Notes: generated by a model not told the origin, from the letters alone. A stretch of DNA of 64,000 nt from Pseudomonas rustica (GCF_018336155.1 NZ_JAGYHF010000001.1:310001-374000), one strand, 5' to 3'. Positions 10,905 through 21,618 are shown, counted from the first letter of the stretch. Translations and numbers: made by a program.

Positions 10905-11850
10905 TCAATCGCTCCACGGTCTTGGCCCACATTTCGTCGACCGGCGCCTGCAAGGTCAGCTTGCCGCCATCCGGCAGCGGCACGGTCAGCATGTAAGCGT
11001 GCAGAAACAGACGCTTGCCGCCCAGATCACGGATTTCCTTGGTGAAATCTTCATCGCCATACTTGCTGTCGCCAGCAATGCAATGGCCAGCATGCAAGGT
11101 GTGCACGCGAATCTGGTGGGTGCGACCGGTAACCGGTTTGGCTTCGACCATGGTGGCGAAATCACCGAAGCGGCGCAGCACCTTGAACATCGTCAGGGCT
11201 TCTTTGCCTTCTTCGTTGACTTCGACCATGCGCTCGCCGGAACGCAGGTTGCTCTTGAGCAATGGCGCGCTGACTTTCTTGATCGAGGTCGCCCAGTTGC
11301 CACGCACCAGCGCCATGTAGCGCTTGTCGACGCCATCACCACGCAATTGCTCGTGGAGGTGACGCAACATGCTGCGCTTTTTGGCGATCATCAGCAGGCC
11401 GGAGGTGTCACGGTCGAGACGGTGAACCAGCTCCAGCTCTTTGGTATCCGGGCGCAACTGACGAAAGGCTTCGATCACACCGAAATTCAAGCCACTACCG
11501 CCGTGAACCGCAATGCCCGCGGGCTTGTTGATCACGATCAGGGCTTTGTCTTCGAAGACAATCGAGGCTTCCAGGCGCTGCAACAGACCCTGGGCCAATG
11601 GCACCGGTTCGTCGCGCTCAGGCACGCGAACGGGCGGCACGCGCACGATATCGCCGGCCTGCAGCTTGTATTCGGGCTTGATTCGACCCTTGTTCACGCG
11701 CACTTCGCCTTTGCGCAAAATGCGGTAAATCAAGGTCTTGGGCACGCCTTTGAGCCGGGCGAGAAGGAAATTGTCGATTCGTTGGCCGGCATACTCCGGC
11801 GAGACTTCAAGCAATTGAACGCCTGGAGTCGAAGGGGCAGTAGTTGTCAT
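10891..11850 (-). CDS. rluC: 23S rRNA pseudouridine synthase RluC
   Basis: Makes pseudouridines 955, 2504 and 2580 (E. coli numbering) in 23S rRNA. It has an N-terminal S4 RNA-binding domain (about residues 20-80) and the RluA-type catalytic motif [11 protein letters not shown] with its aspartate. I use the ATG at 11850 ([16 protein letters not shown]), which gives 319 residues; upstream codons to 12042 overlap the rne promoter region and look non-coding. It is divergent from rne, as in many gammaproteobacteria. Confidence 0.93.
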   Translation of the reverse strand: MTTTAPSTPGVQLLEVSPEYAGQRIDNFLLARLKGVPKTLIYRILRKGEVRVNKGRIKPEYKLQAGDIVRVPPVRVPERDEPVPLAQGLLQRLEASIVFEDKALIVINKPAGIAVHGGSGLNFGVIEAFRQLRPDTKELELVHRLDRDTSGLLMIAKKRSMLRHLHEQLRGDGVDKRYMALVRGNWATSIKKVSAPLLKSNLRSGERMVEVNEEGKEALTMFKVLRRFGDFATMVEAKPVTGRTHQIRVHTLHAGHCIAGDSKYGDEDFTKEIRDLGGKRLFLHAYMLTVPLPDGGKLTLQAPVDEMWAKTVERLSAPI

Positions 11851-11878
11851 GCCGCGGATGATAACAATTTTTATGGAA

Positions 11879-11907
11879 TTGAAGCACTTAATCATTGCTG
11901 CTATAGT
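11879..11907 (+). promoter_or_regulatory. Predicted sigma-70 promoter of rne
   Basis: TTGAAG (11879-11884), a 17-bp spacer and TATAGT (11902-11907). Transcription would start near 11914, giving a leader of about 630 nt before rne. Confidence 0.55.
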
Positions 11908-11913
11908 CGCGAA

Positions 11914-12547
11914 CGCCGCCAAAAGCGGCCTGGACAGCGGCACCACGGTCAAAAACCGGCCCTGACCATCGCAATTCACCAGGACGCGAGGCCGTCCTAC
12001 GGGGCTTTTGCTACGTAACGGTGGAGTTTGCAGTTGTAACAAGCGCAGGTGACATGAGGCCTGAATTACACCGTCGAGCAGAGTTTTTACTCGCCTGACA
12101 GGCAGATATTCACGGCCAGTTCACAAAGTGCAGTCAACCGCAGATGACCCCGAGCGAAAGCTTCGGAAACACCGCCTGATTAGCCATGATGCGTGACCTC
12201 CCCTTTCGGAGCTCACGGTAAATGCCAACCCGCTGCGGATTCTGCGCGCGGCAGCACCCGAATTATCAGGGATACGTGTAGGGTGGAGATGCACAACCGC
12301 TGGACTGTGTAGCAATAGGCTTTATCAAGACGCTTCATCTCGTCCACAGCCACGGTTGATTCCTCCTCCTGACTGAGTGCTTAAGTAGCCACAGCAAGCA
12401 GGACGCGTACGTCGCTATATCGGCCCAATTGGCCGCATATCGCTGGACACGGGAATGGCCAACCACTCCCGACGCACCTGACACCGACCGTGAGAAGTCG
12501 TGTGTGCCGAACGCCGTTTCCGGCAGCCCGGAAACCGACGGTACTAC
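11914..12547 (+). other. Long untranslated leader of rne
   Basis: About 630 nt separate the predicted promoter from the rne ATG, with no credible gene inside. A 64-residue reading frame on the other strand has no ribosome site or family features. In enterobacteria RNase E autoregulates by cleaving hairpins in a long rne leader. A comparable role here is inferred; the actual stems were not folded. Confidence 0.55.
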
Positions 12548-15500
12548 ATGAAAAGAATGCTGATTAACGCAACTCAACCCGAAGAGTTGCGTGTTGCACT
12601 GGTAGATGGCCAACGCCTCTACGACCTGGACATCGAATCCGGTGCACGCGAGCAGAAGAAGGCCAACATTTATAAAGGCCGTATCACTCGCATCGAACCA
12701 AGCCTTGAGGCTGCCTTTGTCGATTTTGGCTCTGAGCGCCATGGCTTCCTGCCCCTCAAAGAAATCTCCCGCGAATACTTCAAGAAAGCCCCCGAAGGCC
12801 GCGTCAACATCAAGGACGTCCTGAGCGAAGGCCAGGAAGTCATCGTTCAGGTCGAAAAAGAAGAACGTGGCAACAAGGGCGCAGCCCTGACCACCTTCAT
12901 CAGCCTGGCCGGTCGTTACCTCGTGCTGATGCCGAACAACCCGCGTGCCGGCGGTATCTCCCGTCGCATCGAAGGCGAAGAGCGCAACGAACTGCGTGAA
13001 GCGCTGAACGGTCTGGTTGCACCGGCCGACATGGGTCTGATCGTGCGCACTGCCGGCCTTGGCCGCAGCAGCGAAGAAATGCAGTGGGACCTCGATTACC
13101 TGCTGCAACTGTGGACGGCTATTAAAGAAGCCTCGCTGGATCGCTCCGCGCCATTCCTGATCTATCAGGAAAGCAACGTGATCATCCGGGCCATCCGCGA
13201 TTACCTGCGCCAGGACATCGGCGAAGTGCTGATCGACAGCGTTGAAGCCCAGGACGAAGCCCTCACCTTCATCCGCCAGGTGATGCCGCAGTACGCCAGC
13301 AAGATCAAGCTGTACGAAGACAGCGTGCCGCTGTTCAACCGTTTCCAGATCGAAAGCCAGATCGAGACCGCTTTCCAGCGCGTCGTTGAACTGCCTTCCG
13401 GCGGCTCCATCGTTATCGATCCGACCGAAGCCCTGGTGTCCATCGACATCAACTCCGCGCGCGCCACCAAAGGCAGCGACATCGAAGAAACCGCTCTGCA
13501 AACCAACCTTGAAGCCGCCGAAGAAATCGCCCGTCAGTTGCGCCTGCGCGACATCGGCGGCCTGATCGTCATCGACTTCATCGACATGACCCCTGCCAAG
13601 AACCAGCGCGCCGTGGAAGAGAAAGTCCGCGAATGCCTGGAAGCCGACCGCGCTCGCGTGCAGATCGGCCGCATCTCGCGCTTCGGCCTGCTGGAAATGT
13701 CGCGTCAGCGCCTGCGTCCATCGCTGGGCGAAAGCAGCGGCATCGTTTGCCCGCGTTGCAACGGCACCGGCATCATTCGTGACGTTGAATCGCTGTCGCT
13801 GGCGATCCTGCGCCTGATCGAAGAAGAAGCCCTGAAAGACCGCACCGCCGAAGTTCGCGCACAAGTGCCGATCCCGGTGGCCGCGTTCCTGCTCAACGAA
13901 AAACGCAACTCGATTACCAAGATCGAACTGCGCACCCGTGCTCGCATCGTCATTCTGCCGAACGATCACCTCGAAACGCCGCACTTCGAAGTTCAGCGCC
14001 TGCGTGACGACAGCCCGGAAGCCGCGACCAACCAGTCCAGCTACGAAATCGCTGCCGCCGCTGCTGAAGTTGAAGAAGTTCAGCCAGCCGCCGCGACCCG
14101 CACCCTGGTTCGCCAGGAAGCCGCGGTCAAAACTGCACCGGCTCGCGCCAACGCTCCGGTGCCGACCGAAGTGGCCGCACCTGCTGCTGCTGCGCCGGCT
14201 CCGGCTGCCGCGCCAGAACCAAGCCTGTTCAAAGGTCTGGTGAAGTCGCTGGTCAGCCTGTTCGCTACCAAAGAAGAGCCAGTTGCTCCGGCCGTGGTTG
14301 AAAAACCGGCTGCCGAGCGTCCAGCCCGTAACGAAGAGCGTCGCAACGGTCGTCAACAGAGCCGCAACCGTAATGGTCGCCGCGATGAAGAACGCAAACC
14401 GCGCGAAGAGCGTGCACCGCGTGAAGAACGCGCCCCACGCGAGCCGCGTGAAGAGCGTCAACCTCGTGAAGCCCGTGAAGTTCGCGAGCCGCGTGAAGCC
14501 CGTACCGAAGCAGCGCCAGCCGCCCGTGAAGAACGTGCGCCACGTGCGCCGCGTGAAGAACGTGCACCGCGCGCTCCGCGTGAAGATCGCAAGCCACGTG
14601 GCGAGCGTGAAGAACGTGTACGTGAACTGCGCGAGCCACTCGACGCCGCTCCTGCCGTGACCACCGAGGTGGCTGCTGAAGAGCGTCCGGTTCGTCAGCC
14701 ACGCGAAGAGCGCGCACCGCGTCCGCCGCGTGAAGAGCGTCAACCGCGCGCCGAACAGGCCGCTGCTGCCGTCGCTGAAGAAGAAGTGAACACCAACGAA
14801 GAGCAACTGCCGGAAGACGGTTCGGAGAGCGCCGAAGGCGATCGCCCACGTCGTCGTTCGCGCGGTCAGCGTCGTCGCAGCAACCGTCGTGAGCGTCAGC
14901 GTGATGCCAACGGCAACGTGATCGAAGGTTCGGAAGAATCCGAAGCCGGCGAAAACGCTGAAGAGCCAAGCACTGCCGATCTGGCCGCCGGCCTGGCTGT
15001 TACCGCAGCCGTTGCCAGCACCGTGATCAGCGCTCCGGCCGAAGCCCAAGCCTTTGAGCAAGCCGAACGCGCCACCGCTGCTGTTCAGGAAAACGCTCCA
15101 GTGGAAGCGCCGGTTGTTGAAGCGACCACTCCAGTAGAAGTGGATGCTGCTCCGGAAGTCGAAGTGGCTCCTGTTCAGGAAACACTGCCTCAGGTAGAGC
15201 CGGCGCCAGTCGTGGTTGCTGAGCCGGTGGTTGAAACCGTCGCTGAAACCGTGACCGAAACCGTGCGTGAAGTTCGCGAAGAGCAGACCGCTTTCAACTG
15301 GGTCGCCGAGCCGGTTGTCGCTGAAACGCCAGCGCCAGTGGTTGAAGCGCCGGTTGTTGAGACGCCAGTGTTCGAAGCACCAGCGTACGAAGCGCCTGTT
15401 GCCGAAGCTCCAGTGGTTGAAGAGACCAAAGCTGCCGAGCCAGTGGTTGTTGCTGAACCAGCTGCAGTCGTCGAAGCGCCGGTAGTTGTCGAAGCTCCTG

Positions 15501-15772
15501 CTCCGGTGGCTGAAGTGGCTCCGGTCAGCGCTCTGGCTGCAAACGGTCGCGCACCGAACGATCCTCGTGAAGTGCGTCGTCGCAAGCGTGAAGAAGAGCG
15601 CCTGCAGAAGGAAGCCGAACAGGCTGCCGCTGCTGCTCCGGTTGCAGAAGTCGTCGCTGAACAAGCGGTTGTTGAAGCAGTCATCGCTGAAGCGCCTCGC
15701 TCCGTTCAAGACGCAGCAGAGCATCACGAAGAAGCCCAGGAAAAAGAACACGAGCCTAAACCTCTCGTCTGA
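12548..15772 (+). CDS. rne: Ribonuclease E
   Basis: Essential endoribonuclease for rRNA/tRNA processing and mRNA decay, and scaffold of the degradosome. The 1074 residues start [22 protein letters not shown]. An S1 RNA-binding domain (about 36-118) is followed by the DNase I-like catalytic core with metal aspartates ([18 protein letters not shown]) and the Zn-link CPRC (Cys401, Cys404). The C-terminal half is disordered and varied: an Arg-rich block of EERAPRE-type repeats (about 610-730, probably RNA binding), then a long Ala/Val/Pro/Glu-rich section. The alternative start at 12500 lacks family support. Confidence 0.97.
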   Translation: MKRMLINATQPEELRVALVDGQRLYDLDIESGAREQKKANIYKGRITRIEPSLEAAFVDFGSERHGFLPLKEISREYFKKAPEGRVNIKDVLSEGQEVIVQVEKEERGNKGAALTTFISLAGRYLVLMPNNPRAGGISRRIEGEERNELREALNGLVAPADMGLIVRTAGLGRSSEEMQWDLDYLLQLWTAIKEASLDRSAPFLIYQESNVIIRAIRDYLRQDIGEVLIDSVEAQDEALTFIRQVMPQYASKIKLYEDSVPLFNRFQIESQIETAFQRVVELPSGGSIVIDPTEALVSIDINSARATKGSDIEETALQTNLEAAEEIARQLRLRDIGGLIVIDFIDMTPAKNQRAVEEKVRECLEADRARVQIGRISRFGLLEMSRQRLRPSLGESSGIVCPRCNGTGIIRDVESLSLAILRLIEEEALKDRTAEVRAQVPIPVAAFLLNEKRNSITKIELRTRARIVILPNDHLETPHFEVQRLRDDSPEAATNQSSYEIAAAAAEVEEVQPAAATRTLVRQEAAVKTAPARANAPVPTEVAAPAAAAPAPAAAPEPSLFKGLVKSLVSLFATKEEPVAPAVVEKPAAERPARNEERRNGRQQSRNRNGRRDEERKPREERAPREERAPREPREERQPREAREVREPREARTEAAPAAREERAPRAPREERAPRAPREDRKPRGEREERVRELREPLDAAPAVTTEVAAEERPVRQPREERAPRPPREERQPRAEQAAAAVAEEEVNTNEEQLPEDGSESAEGDRPRRRSRGQRRRSNRRERQRDANGNVIEGSEESEAGENAEEPSTADLAAGLAVTAAVASTVISAPAEAQAFEQAERATAAVQENAPVEAPVVEATTPVEVDAAPEVEVAPVQETLPQVEPAPVVVAEPVVETVAETVTETVREVREEQTAFNWVAEPVVAETPAPVVEAPVVETPVFEAPAYEAPVAEAPVVEETKAAEPVVVAEPAAVVEAPVVVEAPAPVAEVAPVSALAANGRAPNDPREVRRRKREEERLQKEAEQAAAAAPVAEVVAEQAVVEAVIAEAPRSVQDAAEHHEEAQEKEHEPKPLV

Positions 15773-15785
15773 TTCCTGAAGCTGT

Positions 15786-15826
15786 AAAAAAGCCCCGCCC
15801 GGTGAAAGCCTGGCGGGGCTTTTTTT
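15786..15826 (+). terminator. Rho-independent terminator of rne
   Basis: AAGCCCCGCC pairs with GGCGGGGCTT across an 11-14 nt loop and is followed by seven T residues. It begins 14 bp after the rne stop. Confidence 0.9.
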
Positions 15827-15836
15827 ATGCCATTTA

Positions 15837-15926
15837 AAGATCAAGAGATCGCAGCCTTCGGCAGCTCCAACAATTTGAAATGCGTTCCCTTGTAGGAGCT
15901 GCCGAAGGCTGCGATCTTTTGATCTT
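15837..15926. repeat. REP pair, GGAGCTGCCG family
   Basis: Inverted copies of AAGATCAAGAGATCGCAGCC and GGCTGCGATCTTTTGATCTT bound a spacer. The left copy has a variant A (aagAgatcg). It sits between the rne terminator and the mobA-like gene. Confidence 0.85.
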
Positions 15927-15930
15927 GCTG

Positions 15931-16521
15931 TTATTTAAAAACCAAAGCCTCTGGCACATCGATATCCCACAACACCCCGGGATCATCCACCGCCACCTCA
16001 ACCACCCTGCCCTGCTTGAATAAAGGACGGGCCCCGCGATCACCGCTCAACGCCAGCAACCCCGCACCAAACGACCGGCCAAATCCCACCGGATGCCCAA
16101 ACTCACCGTCCTGCACCGGCACGCTCACCGCATCATCAGCCATCGCCGCAACAACCCGCTCAATACTCGAGGGCAAGATAAACGGCATATCCCCCAGCAC
16201 AATCAGCCAGCCATCCGCTTGCGGGCACGTCGCAATTCCCGCCGCAATGCTGTCGCCCATGCCGGTCGTGCCAATCGTCACAACTTCACAGCCATACGCC
16301 TGAGCCATACGCATCGCTTGCGGTCGTTCTTCCGTCGTGACCAGTACACGCTTGTCGAGGCTCGCCGGCAAATTCACCAGCACCTGCTCGATCACCGAGC
16401 GCACCGCGCCATCGCGACCGGCGCAATCGGCGAGCAACTTATCCTTGTCCGCACCCGCCACTTTGCGAAAGCGACTGCCCTCGCCTGCGGCCAACACAAT
16501 CACGCCAATGGTTCGGCTCAT
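15931..16521 (-). CDS. MobA/MocA-like nucleotidyltransferase for molybdenum cofactor
   Basis: Glycosyltransferase-A fold protein of 196 residues with the NTP-binding motif VLAAGEGSRFRK at the N-terminus and a metal-site VLGDMPF. MocA-type enzymes add CMP to molybdopterin for the xanthine/aldehyde oxidase family. Its ATG overlaps the xdhC stop (ATGA), and the same cluster encodes a molybdo-hydroxylase. I therefore infer a cytidylyltransferase maturing the enzyme encoded upstream. Direct GMP transfer (MobA) cannot be excluded. Confidence 0.82.
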   Translation of the reverse strand: MSRTIGVIVLAAGEGSRFRKVAGADKDKLLADCAGRDGAVRSVIEQVLVNLPASLDKRVLVTTEERPQAMRMAQAYGCEVVTIGTTGMGDSIAAGIATCPQADGWLIVLGDMPFILPSSIERVVAAMADDAVSVPVQDGEFGHPVGFGRSFGAGLLALSGDRGARPLFKQGRVVEVAVDDPGVLWDIDVPEALVFK

Positions 16522-17498
16522 GCGCCCTCCACGGGTTTCTTCTGCTTCAACTCAACGCCGTTTTTGATCGCGACAATCTCTGCGAGCAAAGACAAGGCAA
16601 TCTCCGCCGGCGAACGACTGCCGATGTGCAGACCGATCGGCCCATGCAATCGAGCAATCGCCTCTACCGACAAGCCTAGCTGAGCCAGATTCTCCCGGCG
16701 CTTCAAACTATTGACCCGCGAGCCGAGTGCGCCGACGTAGAAGGCCGGCGAATCCAGCGCGGTCAGTAAGGCCATGTCATCCAGACGCGGATCGTGGGTC
16801 AACGCGACAATCGCTGTGCGCTCATCGGTCTGAATGTTCAACACCGCCTCATCCGGCATACCCTTAACGAAGCGACCGTGCTGCTCTTCCCAGCCATAAA
16901 CGAACTCAGTGCGCGGATCGCAGATCAGCACTTCGAAATCCAGCAGTCGCGCCATGTCCGCCACGTAGCGTGACAATTGCCCGGCACCGATCAACAGCAA
17001 GCGCCAGCGCGGGCCGTAAATCGCGCGCAGAAGCTTGCCGTCGAACTCCAGAGCATCGGTTTTGCTCGCCGCTGTCAAAACCACTTCACCGGTTTCGATA
17101 TTCAGTTCGCGGGCGACGATTTCGTGGGCTTCACAACGCGCGAGCAGCTCGGCGACCCACTGCGGATCGCCAACCCGCTCTTCGGTCAGGCGCAGCGTAC
17201 CGCCGCAAGGCAAGCCAAACCGCGCCGCTTCTTCGCGGGTCACGCCGTAGGTGATCAGTTGCACCGGCGGCCCGTCGCTGGCAATCCGTCCATCGTGCAG
17301 GCGGGCGATCAAGTCATCCTCGACGCAGCCGCCCGACACCGAACCGATCACCACGCCATCCTCGCGCAGGGCGAGCATCGCACCGGGCGCCCGAGGCGCG
17401 GTGCCCCAGGTTTGCACGACGCTAAACAACACCACCCGCTGCCCGGCGCGGCGCCATTCGAGCACGCTGCGCAGAACATTGAGGTCGACACTGTCCAT
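16518..17498 (-). CDS. XdhC-family molybdenum cofactor insertion chaperone
   Basis: XdhC proteins bind molybdenum cofactor, aid its sulfuration and insert it into xanthine/aldehyde oxidase-type enzymes. The 326-residue protein has the N-terminal XdhC/CoxI domain (GSVSGGCVEDDL) and a C-terminal Rossmann domain (LLIGAGQLSRYVADMARLL). I choose the ATG at 17498, which overlaps the stop of the large subunit gene (TGATG), rather than 17519. The two are clearly co-translated. Confidence 0.88.
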   Translation of the reverse strand: MDSVDLNVLRSVLEWRRAGQRVVLFSVVQTWGTAPRAPGAMLALREDGVVIGSVSGGCVEDDLIARLHDGRIASDGPPVQLITYGVTREEAARFGLPCGGTLRLTEERVGDPQWVAELLARCEAHEIVARELNIETGEVVLTAASKTDALEFDGKLLRAIYGPRWRLLLIGAGQLSRYVADMARLLDFEVLICDPRTEFVYGWEEQHGRFVKGMPDEAVLNIQTDERTAIVALTHDPRLDDMALLTALDSPAFYVGALGSRVNSLKRRENLAQLGLSVEAIARLHGPIGLHIGSRSPAEIALSLLAEIVAIKNGVELKQKKPVEGA

Positions 17499-19819
17499 CA
17501 GGCGTCCGCCTTCTGCCAATCCTGCAGTTGATAACGCACGGGCAAGTTACGAATGCGCTTGCCCGTGGCAGCAAAAATCGCATTGCACAGTGCCGGCGCA
17601 ATCGGCGGCACACCCGGTTCGCCGACACCGCCCAACGGCACGTCGCCCGGCGGCGTCACCAGATGCACTGCGACCTCCTTCGGCGCCAGCGACATGCGCG
17701 CCACTTCGTACATATGGAAGTTGTCCTGCTGAACCTTGCCGTCCTTGAAGCTGATTTCACCCAGCACCGCGTTACCGAGGCCCATCACGCAGGCGCCTTC
17801 GAACTGCGAGCGAATCCGCTCAGGGTTGATCTGCGGCCCGCAATCCACGGCGATGTCAGCTTTGTGCACGATCAGCGTGCCATCGTCTTTAACCTCGACT
17901 TCGATCACCGCCGCCACATAGGTGACGAAGCTGTAATGCACCGCCAGCCCCAAGCCACGGCCCTTGGGTAATTTACGCCCCCAACCGGCGGCTTTGGCAG
18001 CGGTTTCCAGCACGGTGCGCATGCGCCCGGTATCGATCGGATAACGCTCGGGGGATTCGCCGTAATTCCACTCTTCGCTCAAGGTGCGCGGGTCAATCTG
18101 CCGATCCGGGCCGAGCAGTTTGATCTGGTACTTGAGCGGATCCTCACCGGCCTTGTGCGCCAGCTCATCGACGAAACTCTGGATGGCGAAACCATGAGGA
18201 ATGTTCGACACCGAGCGATACCAGCCGACCCGCGTGTGCACGGTCGCTTCGGGGTTTTCCAGACGTACGTTGGGAATGGCGTAGGCCATGTTGGTGAAGC
18301 CCATGCCCAGCTCGAACGCCGCTTCGTGGTTCATGCCCGGCGCGAACAGCGCGGTGATGCTCGGTGCCACGGTGCGATGCAACCAGCCGGACGGCATGCC
18401 GTCCTTGCCGACGCTTGCTTTCAAATATTCGGCGGACACGGTGTGGAAGTACGAGTTGTGGATGTCATCTTCACGCGTCCACTGCACTCGCACGGCCTTG
18501 CCGGGAAATTCTTTGGCGAGAATCGCCGCTTCAACGACGAAGTCCGGTTTCGACTTGCGCCCGAAACCGCCGCCAAGCAGCGTGACATTGAAGGTGACGT
18601 TGTCGAAGGGCAGCCCGAGGCGTTCGGCAATGCGTTCGCGGGTGACTTGCGGCGCCTGACTCGGTGCCCAGGCTTCACAGACACCGTCCTTGTAACGGGC
18701 GATGGCGACCATTGGCTCCATCGGTGCCTGCGCCAGATGCGGCAAATAATACGAAGCTTCGAGTGTGCTGGCAGCGCCGCTCAGCGCCTTGTCGATATCG
18801 CCGGTGTTGCGCACCACTTTGCCGGGTTTCAGCGACGCGGCTTCGAGTTCCTTGCGATAGGCGATCGAGTCGTAACTGGCGTTGGGGCCGTCGTCCCACT
18901 CGATCTTCAGCGCTTCGCGGCCCTTGATTGCAGCCCAGGTATTGCTGGCCACCACCGCCACGCCACCCAATGGCTGAAATTCAGAAGGCAGTGGACGACC
19001 TTCAATCTGGAGCACTTTAAGCACTCCGGGGACTTTCAGTGCAGCGCTGTCATCCAGCGATTTGACCTTGCCGCCACACACCGCCGGACGGGCGATGGTC
19101 GCGTAAACCATGCCGTCGAAATGCACGTCGGCACCGTACACCGCGCGGCCGTTGACGATATCGGCACCGTCGATGGCTTTGGTGCCTTCCTTGCCGATGT
19201 AGCGAAATTCCGACGGTTGCTTGAGGCGCAGGCTGTCACGCGCTGGCACCGCCAACGCACTCGCGGCAGCGGCCAGTTCGCCATAACCCAGCTCACGGCC
19301 AGACGGTTTGTGAATGACTTTGTGCAACTGCGCGTGGCATTCGCCGACCGGCACTTTCCACTGCGTGGCCGCCGCTTGTTCAAGCATCGTCCGCGCTGCA
19401 GCACCGCAACGCCGCATCGGTTCGTACCAGTGACGCATGCTGCGCGAACCGTCGGTGTCCTGATTACCGAAGCGCACTTCATCGCCTGGCGCCTGCTGCA
19501 CTTTGACCTTGGCCCAATCGGCGTCCAGTTCATCGGCGACGACCATGGTCAGACTGGTGCGCACGCCCTGCCCCATCTCCGAACGGTTGCAGACCACGGT
19601 GACCGTGCCGTCAGCGGCAATGCTCACGTAGACTTTCGGGTCATCGATCCAGCCGTTGGGCATGCCATCAGCGCCGAATTTCTTTTCTTTCTCGTCGGCC
19701 AGCGCATCTTGCCAACCCCAACTCGCGGCCAGCACCAACGCGCCCGTCGCGCCGACGCCTTTGAGGAAACCGCGGCGACTGAGATTGCTCAGGGCGAAAT
19801 CATTCGGAAGGCGACTCAT
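17498..19819 (-). CDS. Molybdopterin-binding large subunit of an IorB-type aldehyde/N-heterocycle dehydrogenase
   Basis: Catalytic subunit of a xanthine-oxidase-family hydroxylase, 773 residues. A twin-arginine signal ([14 protein letters not shown], about residues 14-28) shows Tat export, so the enzyme acts in the periplasm. Two tandem molybdopterin-binding regions follow, including [16 protein letters not shown] and a C-terminal [21 protein letters not shown] with the likely catalytic glutamate. The periplasmic IorAB/AldFGH type matches better than cytoplasmic XdhB. The substrate is unknown. No c-type cytochrome or FAD subunit is next to it. Confidence 0.88.
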   Translation of the reverse strand: MSRLPNDFALSNLSRRGFLKGVGATGALVLAASWGWQDALADEKEKKFGADGMPNGWIDDPKVYVSIAADGTVTVVCNRSEMGQGVRTSLTMVVADELDADWAKVKVQQAPGDEVRFGNQDTDGSRSMRHWYEPMRRCGAAARTMLEQAAATQWKVPVGECHAQLHKVIHKPSGRELGYGELAAAASALAVPARDSLRLKQPSEFRYIGKEGTKAIDGADIVNGRAVYGADVHFDGMVYATIARPAVCGGKVKSLDDSAALKVPGVLKVLQIEGRPLPSEFQPLGGVAVVASNTWAAIKGREALKIEWDDGPNASYDSIAYRKELEAASLKPGKVVRNTGDIDKALSGAASTLEASYYLPHLAQAPMEPMVAIARYKDGVCEAWAPSQAPQVTRERIAERLGLPFDNVTFNVTLLGGGFGRKSKPDFVVEAAILAKEFPGKAVRVQWTREDDIHNSYFHTVSAEYLKASVGKDGMPSGWLHRTVAPSITALFAPGMNHEAAFELGMGFTNMAYAIPNVRLENPEATVHTRVGWYRSVSNIPHGFAIQSFVDELAHKAGEDPLKYQIKLLGPDRQIDPRTLSEEWNYGESPERYPIDTGRMRTVLETAAKAAGWGRKLPKGRGLGLAVHYSFVTYVAAVIEVEVKDDGTLIVHKADIAVDCGPQINPERIRSQFEGACVMGLGNAVLGEISFKDGKVQQDNFHMYEVARMSLAPKEVAVHLVTPPGDVPLGGVGEPGVPPIAPALCNAIFAATGKRIRNLPVRYQLQDWQKADA

Positions 19820-20286
19820 GCTTTCGCCTCCTTCAAATGCGTGGAGGCTTGGCGGATCGCGGTTTTGATGCGGTTATAAGTGCCGCAGCGGCAGATGTTG
19901 CCGACCATGGCTTCTTCGATCTGCTCGTCGCTCGGGTTTGGATTGGTTTTGAGCAACGCGGTGGCCGACATGATTTGCCCGCCCTGACAGAAACCGCACT
20001 GCGCGACTGCCGTATCGAGCCAGGCTTGCTGGACGACTTGCCCGACCGGATCGGCATGCAGGTTGTCGATGGTGGTGACGTTCTGCCCGATCACCGAGCC
20101 GATCGGCGTGATGCAACTGCGCGCCGGCAAACCATCGATATGAATGGTGCACGCGCCACACAGGCCCATGCCGCAGCCGAACTTGGTGCCGTTGTAACCG
20201 GCAACGTCGCGGATCGCCCAAAGCAGCGGCATGTCCTCCGTGACGTCGAGAGAATGATCCTGGCCATTGAGTTTCAGGGTAATCAT
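19816..20286 (-). CDS. 2Fe-2S small subunit of the molybdo-hydroxylase
   Basis: Electron-transfer subunit of 156 residues, IorA/CoxS type. An N-terminal plant-ferredoxin-like cluster site (GCGMGLCGACTIHIDG) precedes a C-terminal four-helix cluster site (CGFCQGGQIM and CRCGTYNRI). The stop overlaps the large-subunit ATG by 4 bases. It has no signal peptide and is presumably co-exported with the Tat-signalled partner. I use the ATG at 20286 (MITLKLNGQDH); the upstream extension is not conserved-looking. Confidence 0.9.
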   Translation of the reverse strand: MITLKLNGQDHSLDVTEDMPLLWAIRDVAGYNGTKFGCGMGLCGACTIHIDGLPARSCITPIGSVIGQNVTTIDNLHADPVGQVVQQAWLDTAVAQCGFCQGGQIMSATALLKTNPNPSDEQIEEAMVGNICRCGTYNRIKTAIRQASTHLKEAKA

Positions 20287-20471
20287 GGGCACGCCCGCAT
20301 ATTTTTGGTGGTTATGGGGTCGAGCAATCTGCCGCCGTTGCATCGGCGGTGGTTCACGCAGATCGACTCAGGCTAATGAGGCTCTCTTGTGTCGACGCGA
20401 ACGTCTGCACCGGGCCTTTGGTGGAGCAAATGACGGTTATCGTTAGCTCGCTAAGTTAACCCAACATTAAC

Positions 20472-20500
20472 GAAAAAGCCCTGCTGAGACAGGGCTTTTC
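20472..20500 (-). terminator. Rho-independent terminator of the murB block
   Basis: AAAAGCCCTG pairs with CAGGGCTTTT over a short loop, with a T run on the minus strand. It lies about 100 bp after the murB stop and ends the run of genes from comEC to murB. Confidence 0.85.
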
Positions 20501-20514
20501 AGTGGCGAGTTTTT

Positions 20515-20597
20515 AGCTTCAAGCTGCAAGTAAAAGCAGTAGCTGGCTCACGCTCAAGATTGTAGCTTGCCGCTAGAAGCTTGAAGCTCGCAGCTGC
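20515..20597. repeat. Imperfect palindromic repeat rich in AGCTTGAAGCT
   Basis: Multiple AGCTTCAAGCTGCAA / TTGTAGCTTGCCGCTAGAAGCT motifs form nested inverted repeats directly after the murB stop. It resembles a third intergenic repeat family distinct from the two REP types here. Confidence 0.6.
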
Positions 20598-20598
20598 T

Positions 20599-21618
20599 TC
20601 AATACCGATTGGGCTCCATTTCCAGGTCGACATTGAAACGTTCGGCAATGTCTTTCTGGATACGTTGCGCCAGATCGAGCAATTGCAGGCCGGTCGCCGC
20701 GCCGTAATTGACCAGCACCAGCGCCTGCAATTTGTGCACGCCGGCATCGGCTTCACGGAAACCTTTCCAACCGGCGCGTTCGATCAGCCAGCCCGCCGCC
20801 AGCTTCATCTGCCCGTCCGGCTGCGCATAAGCCACCACATCCGGGTGCTGCGCTTTGATCTGCGCGACGATGGCCGCCGACACCAGCGGGTTCTTGAAGA
20901 AACTGCCGGCATTGCCGAGCACCGCAGGATCCGGCAGTTTTTCGCTGCGGATGCTGCAAATCGCGCGGCTGACGTCGGTCGGCGTCGGTTGTTCGATGCC
21001 CTGCTCGGTCAGGCGCTGACGCACCGGGCCGTATTCCAGATGCAGATGGGCGACGCGATCCAGTTTGAAACGCACGCGCAGAATCAACCAACGCCCCGGC
21101 TGCTGTTTGAACAGGCTGTCGCGGTAGGCAAAGTTGCACTCTTCGAGGCTGAAGTCGCGCAGCTCGCCGGTCTGGCGATCCAGCGCGGTGAGCCCGGCAA
21201 AGACATCCTTGATCTCGACACCGTAAGCGCCAATGTTCTGCATCGGCGCAGCACCTACGGTGCCAGGAATCAGGCTGAGGTTTTCCAGTCCGGAAAATCC
21301 TAGCGCCAGCGTGTGCTGCACGAACGGATGCCACGGTTCGCCCGCTTCTGCCTCGATCACTACACGGTTGCCGTCGTCGCTGATCACACGAATCCCGCGT
21401 GTAGCCATGCGCAGCACCAGCGCCGGAATATCTGCCGTGAGCAGCAAATTGCTGCCACCGCCGATCACCAGCAGCGGCACATCATGAGCAACGGCATAGG
21501 CCAGCGCTTCACGAACATCGCCATCGCTATGGGCTTCGGCGAACAGTTGCGCGCGAACGTCGACGCCAAAACTGTTGAACGGTTTCAGGGAAACCTGCGG
21601 TTGCACCTGCAAACTCAT
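20599..21618 (-). CDS. murB: UDP-N-acetylenolpyruvoylglucosamine reductase
   Basis: FAD/NADPH enzyme that makes UDP-MurNAc for peptidoglycan. The 339-residue protein is type I MurB (E. coli-like). It shows the N-terminal NSFGVDVRAQ, the FAD region VIGGGSNLLL, and the serine proton donor in GNAGSFFKNPLV. Its ATG overlaps the phosphatase stop by 4 bases. Confidence 0.95.
   Translation of the reverse strand: MSLQVQPQVSLKPFNSFGVDVRAQLFAEAHSDGDVREALAYAVAHDVPLLVIGGGSNLLLTADIPALVLRMATRGIRVISDDGNRVVIEAEAGEPWHPFVQHTLALGFSGLENLSLIPGTVGAAPMQNIGAYGVEIKDVFAGLTALDRQTGELRDFSLEECNFAYRDSLFKQQPGRWLILRVRFKLDRVAHLHLEYGPVRQRLTEQGIEQPTPTDVSRAICSIRSEKLPDPAVLGNAGSFFKNPLVSAAIVAQIKAQHPDVVAYAQPDGQMKLAAGWLIERAGWKGFREADAGVHKLQALVLVNYGAATGLQLLDLAQRIQKDIAERFNVDLEMEPNRY

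Larger units (their letters stand above)
20287..20598. other. Intergenic stretch between murB and the molybdo-hydroxylase genes
   Basis: Contains the murB terminator (20472-20500) and a palindromic AGCTTCAAGCTGCAA-type repeat (20515-20597). The remainder (20287-20470) must hold the promoter of the molybdo-hydroxylase operon, but I see no clear -35/-10 pair. No gene is evident. Confidence 0.6.

Noticed and set aside
12121..12315. 64-codon minus-strand frame in the rne leader
   Set aside because: No ribosome site or family features; more likely untranslated leader.
12335..15844. 1169-codon open frame on the minus strand across rne
   Set aside because: Mirror of the repetitive rne coding sequence; low-complexity product, no ribosome site, runs through the rne terminator.
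18155..19879. 574-codon plus-strand frame opposite the molybdopterin subunit
   Set aside because: Shadow of the Tat-signalled large subunit; spans a gene boundary.
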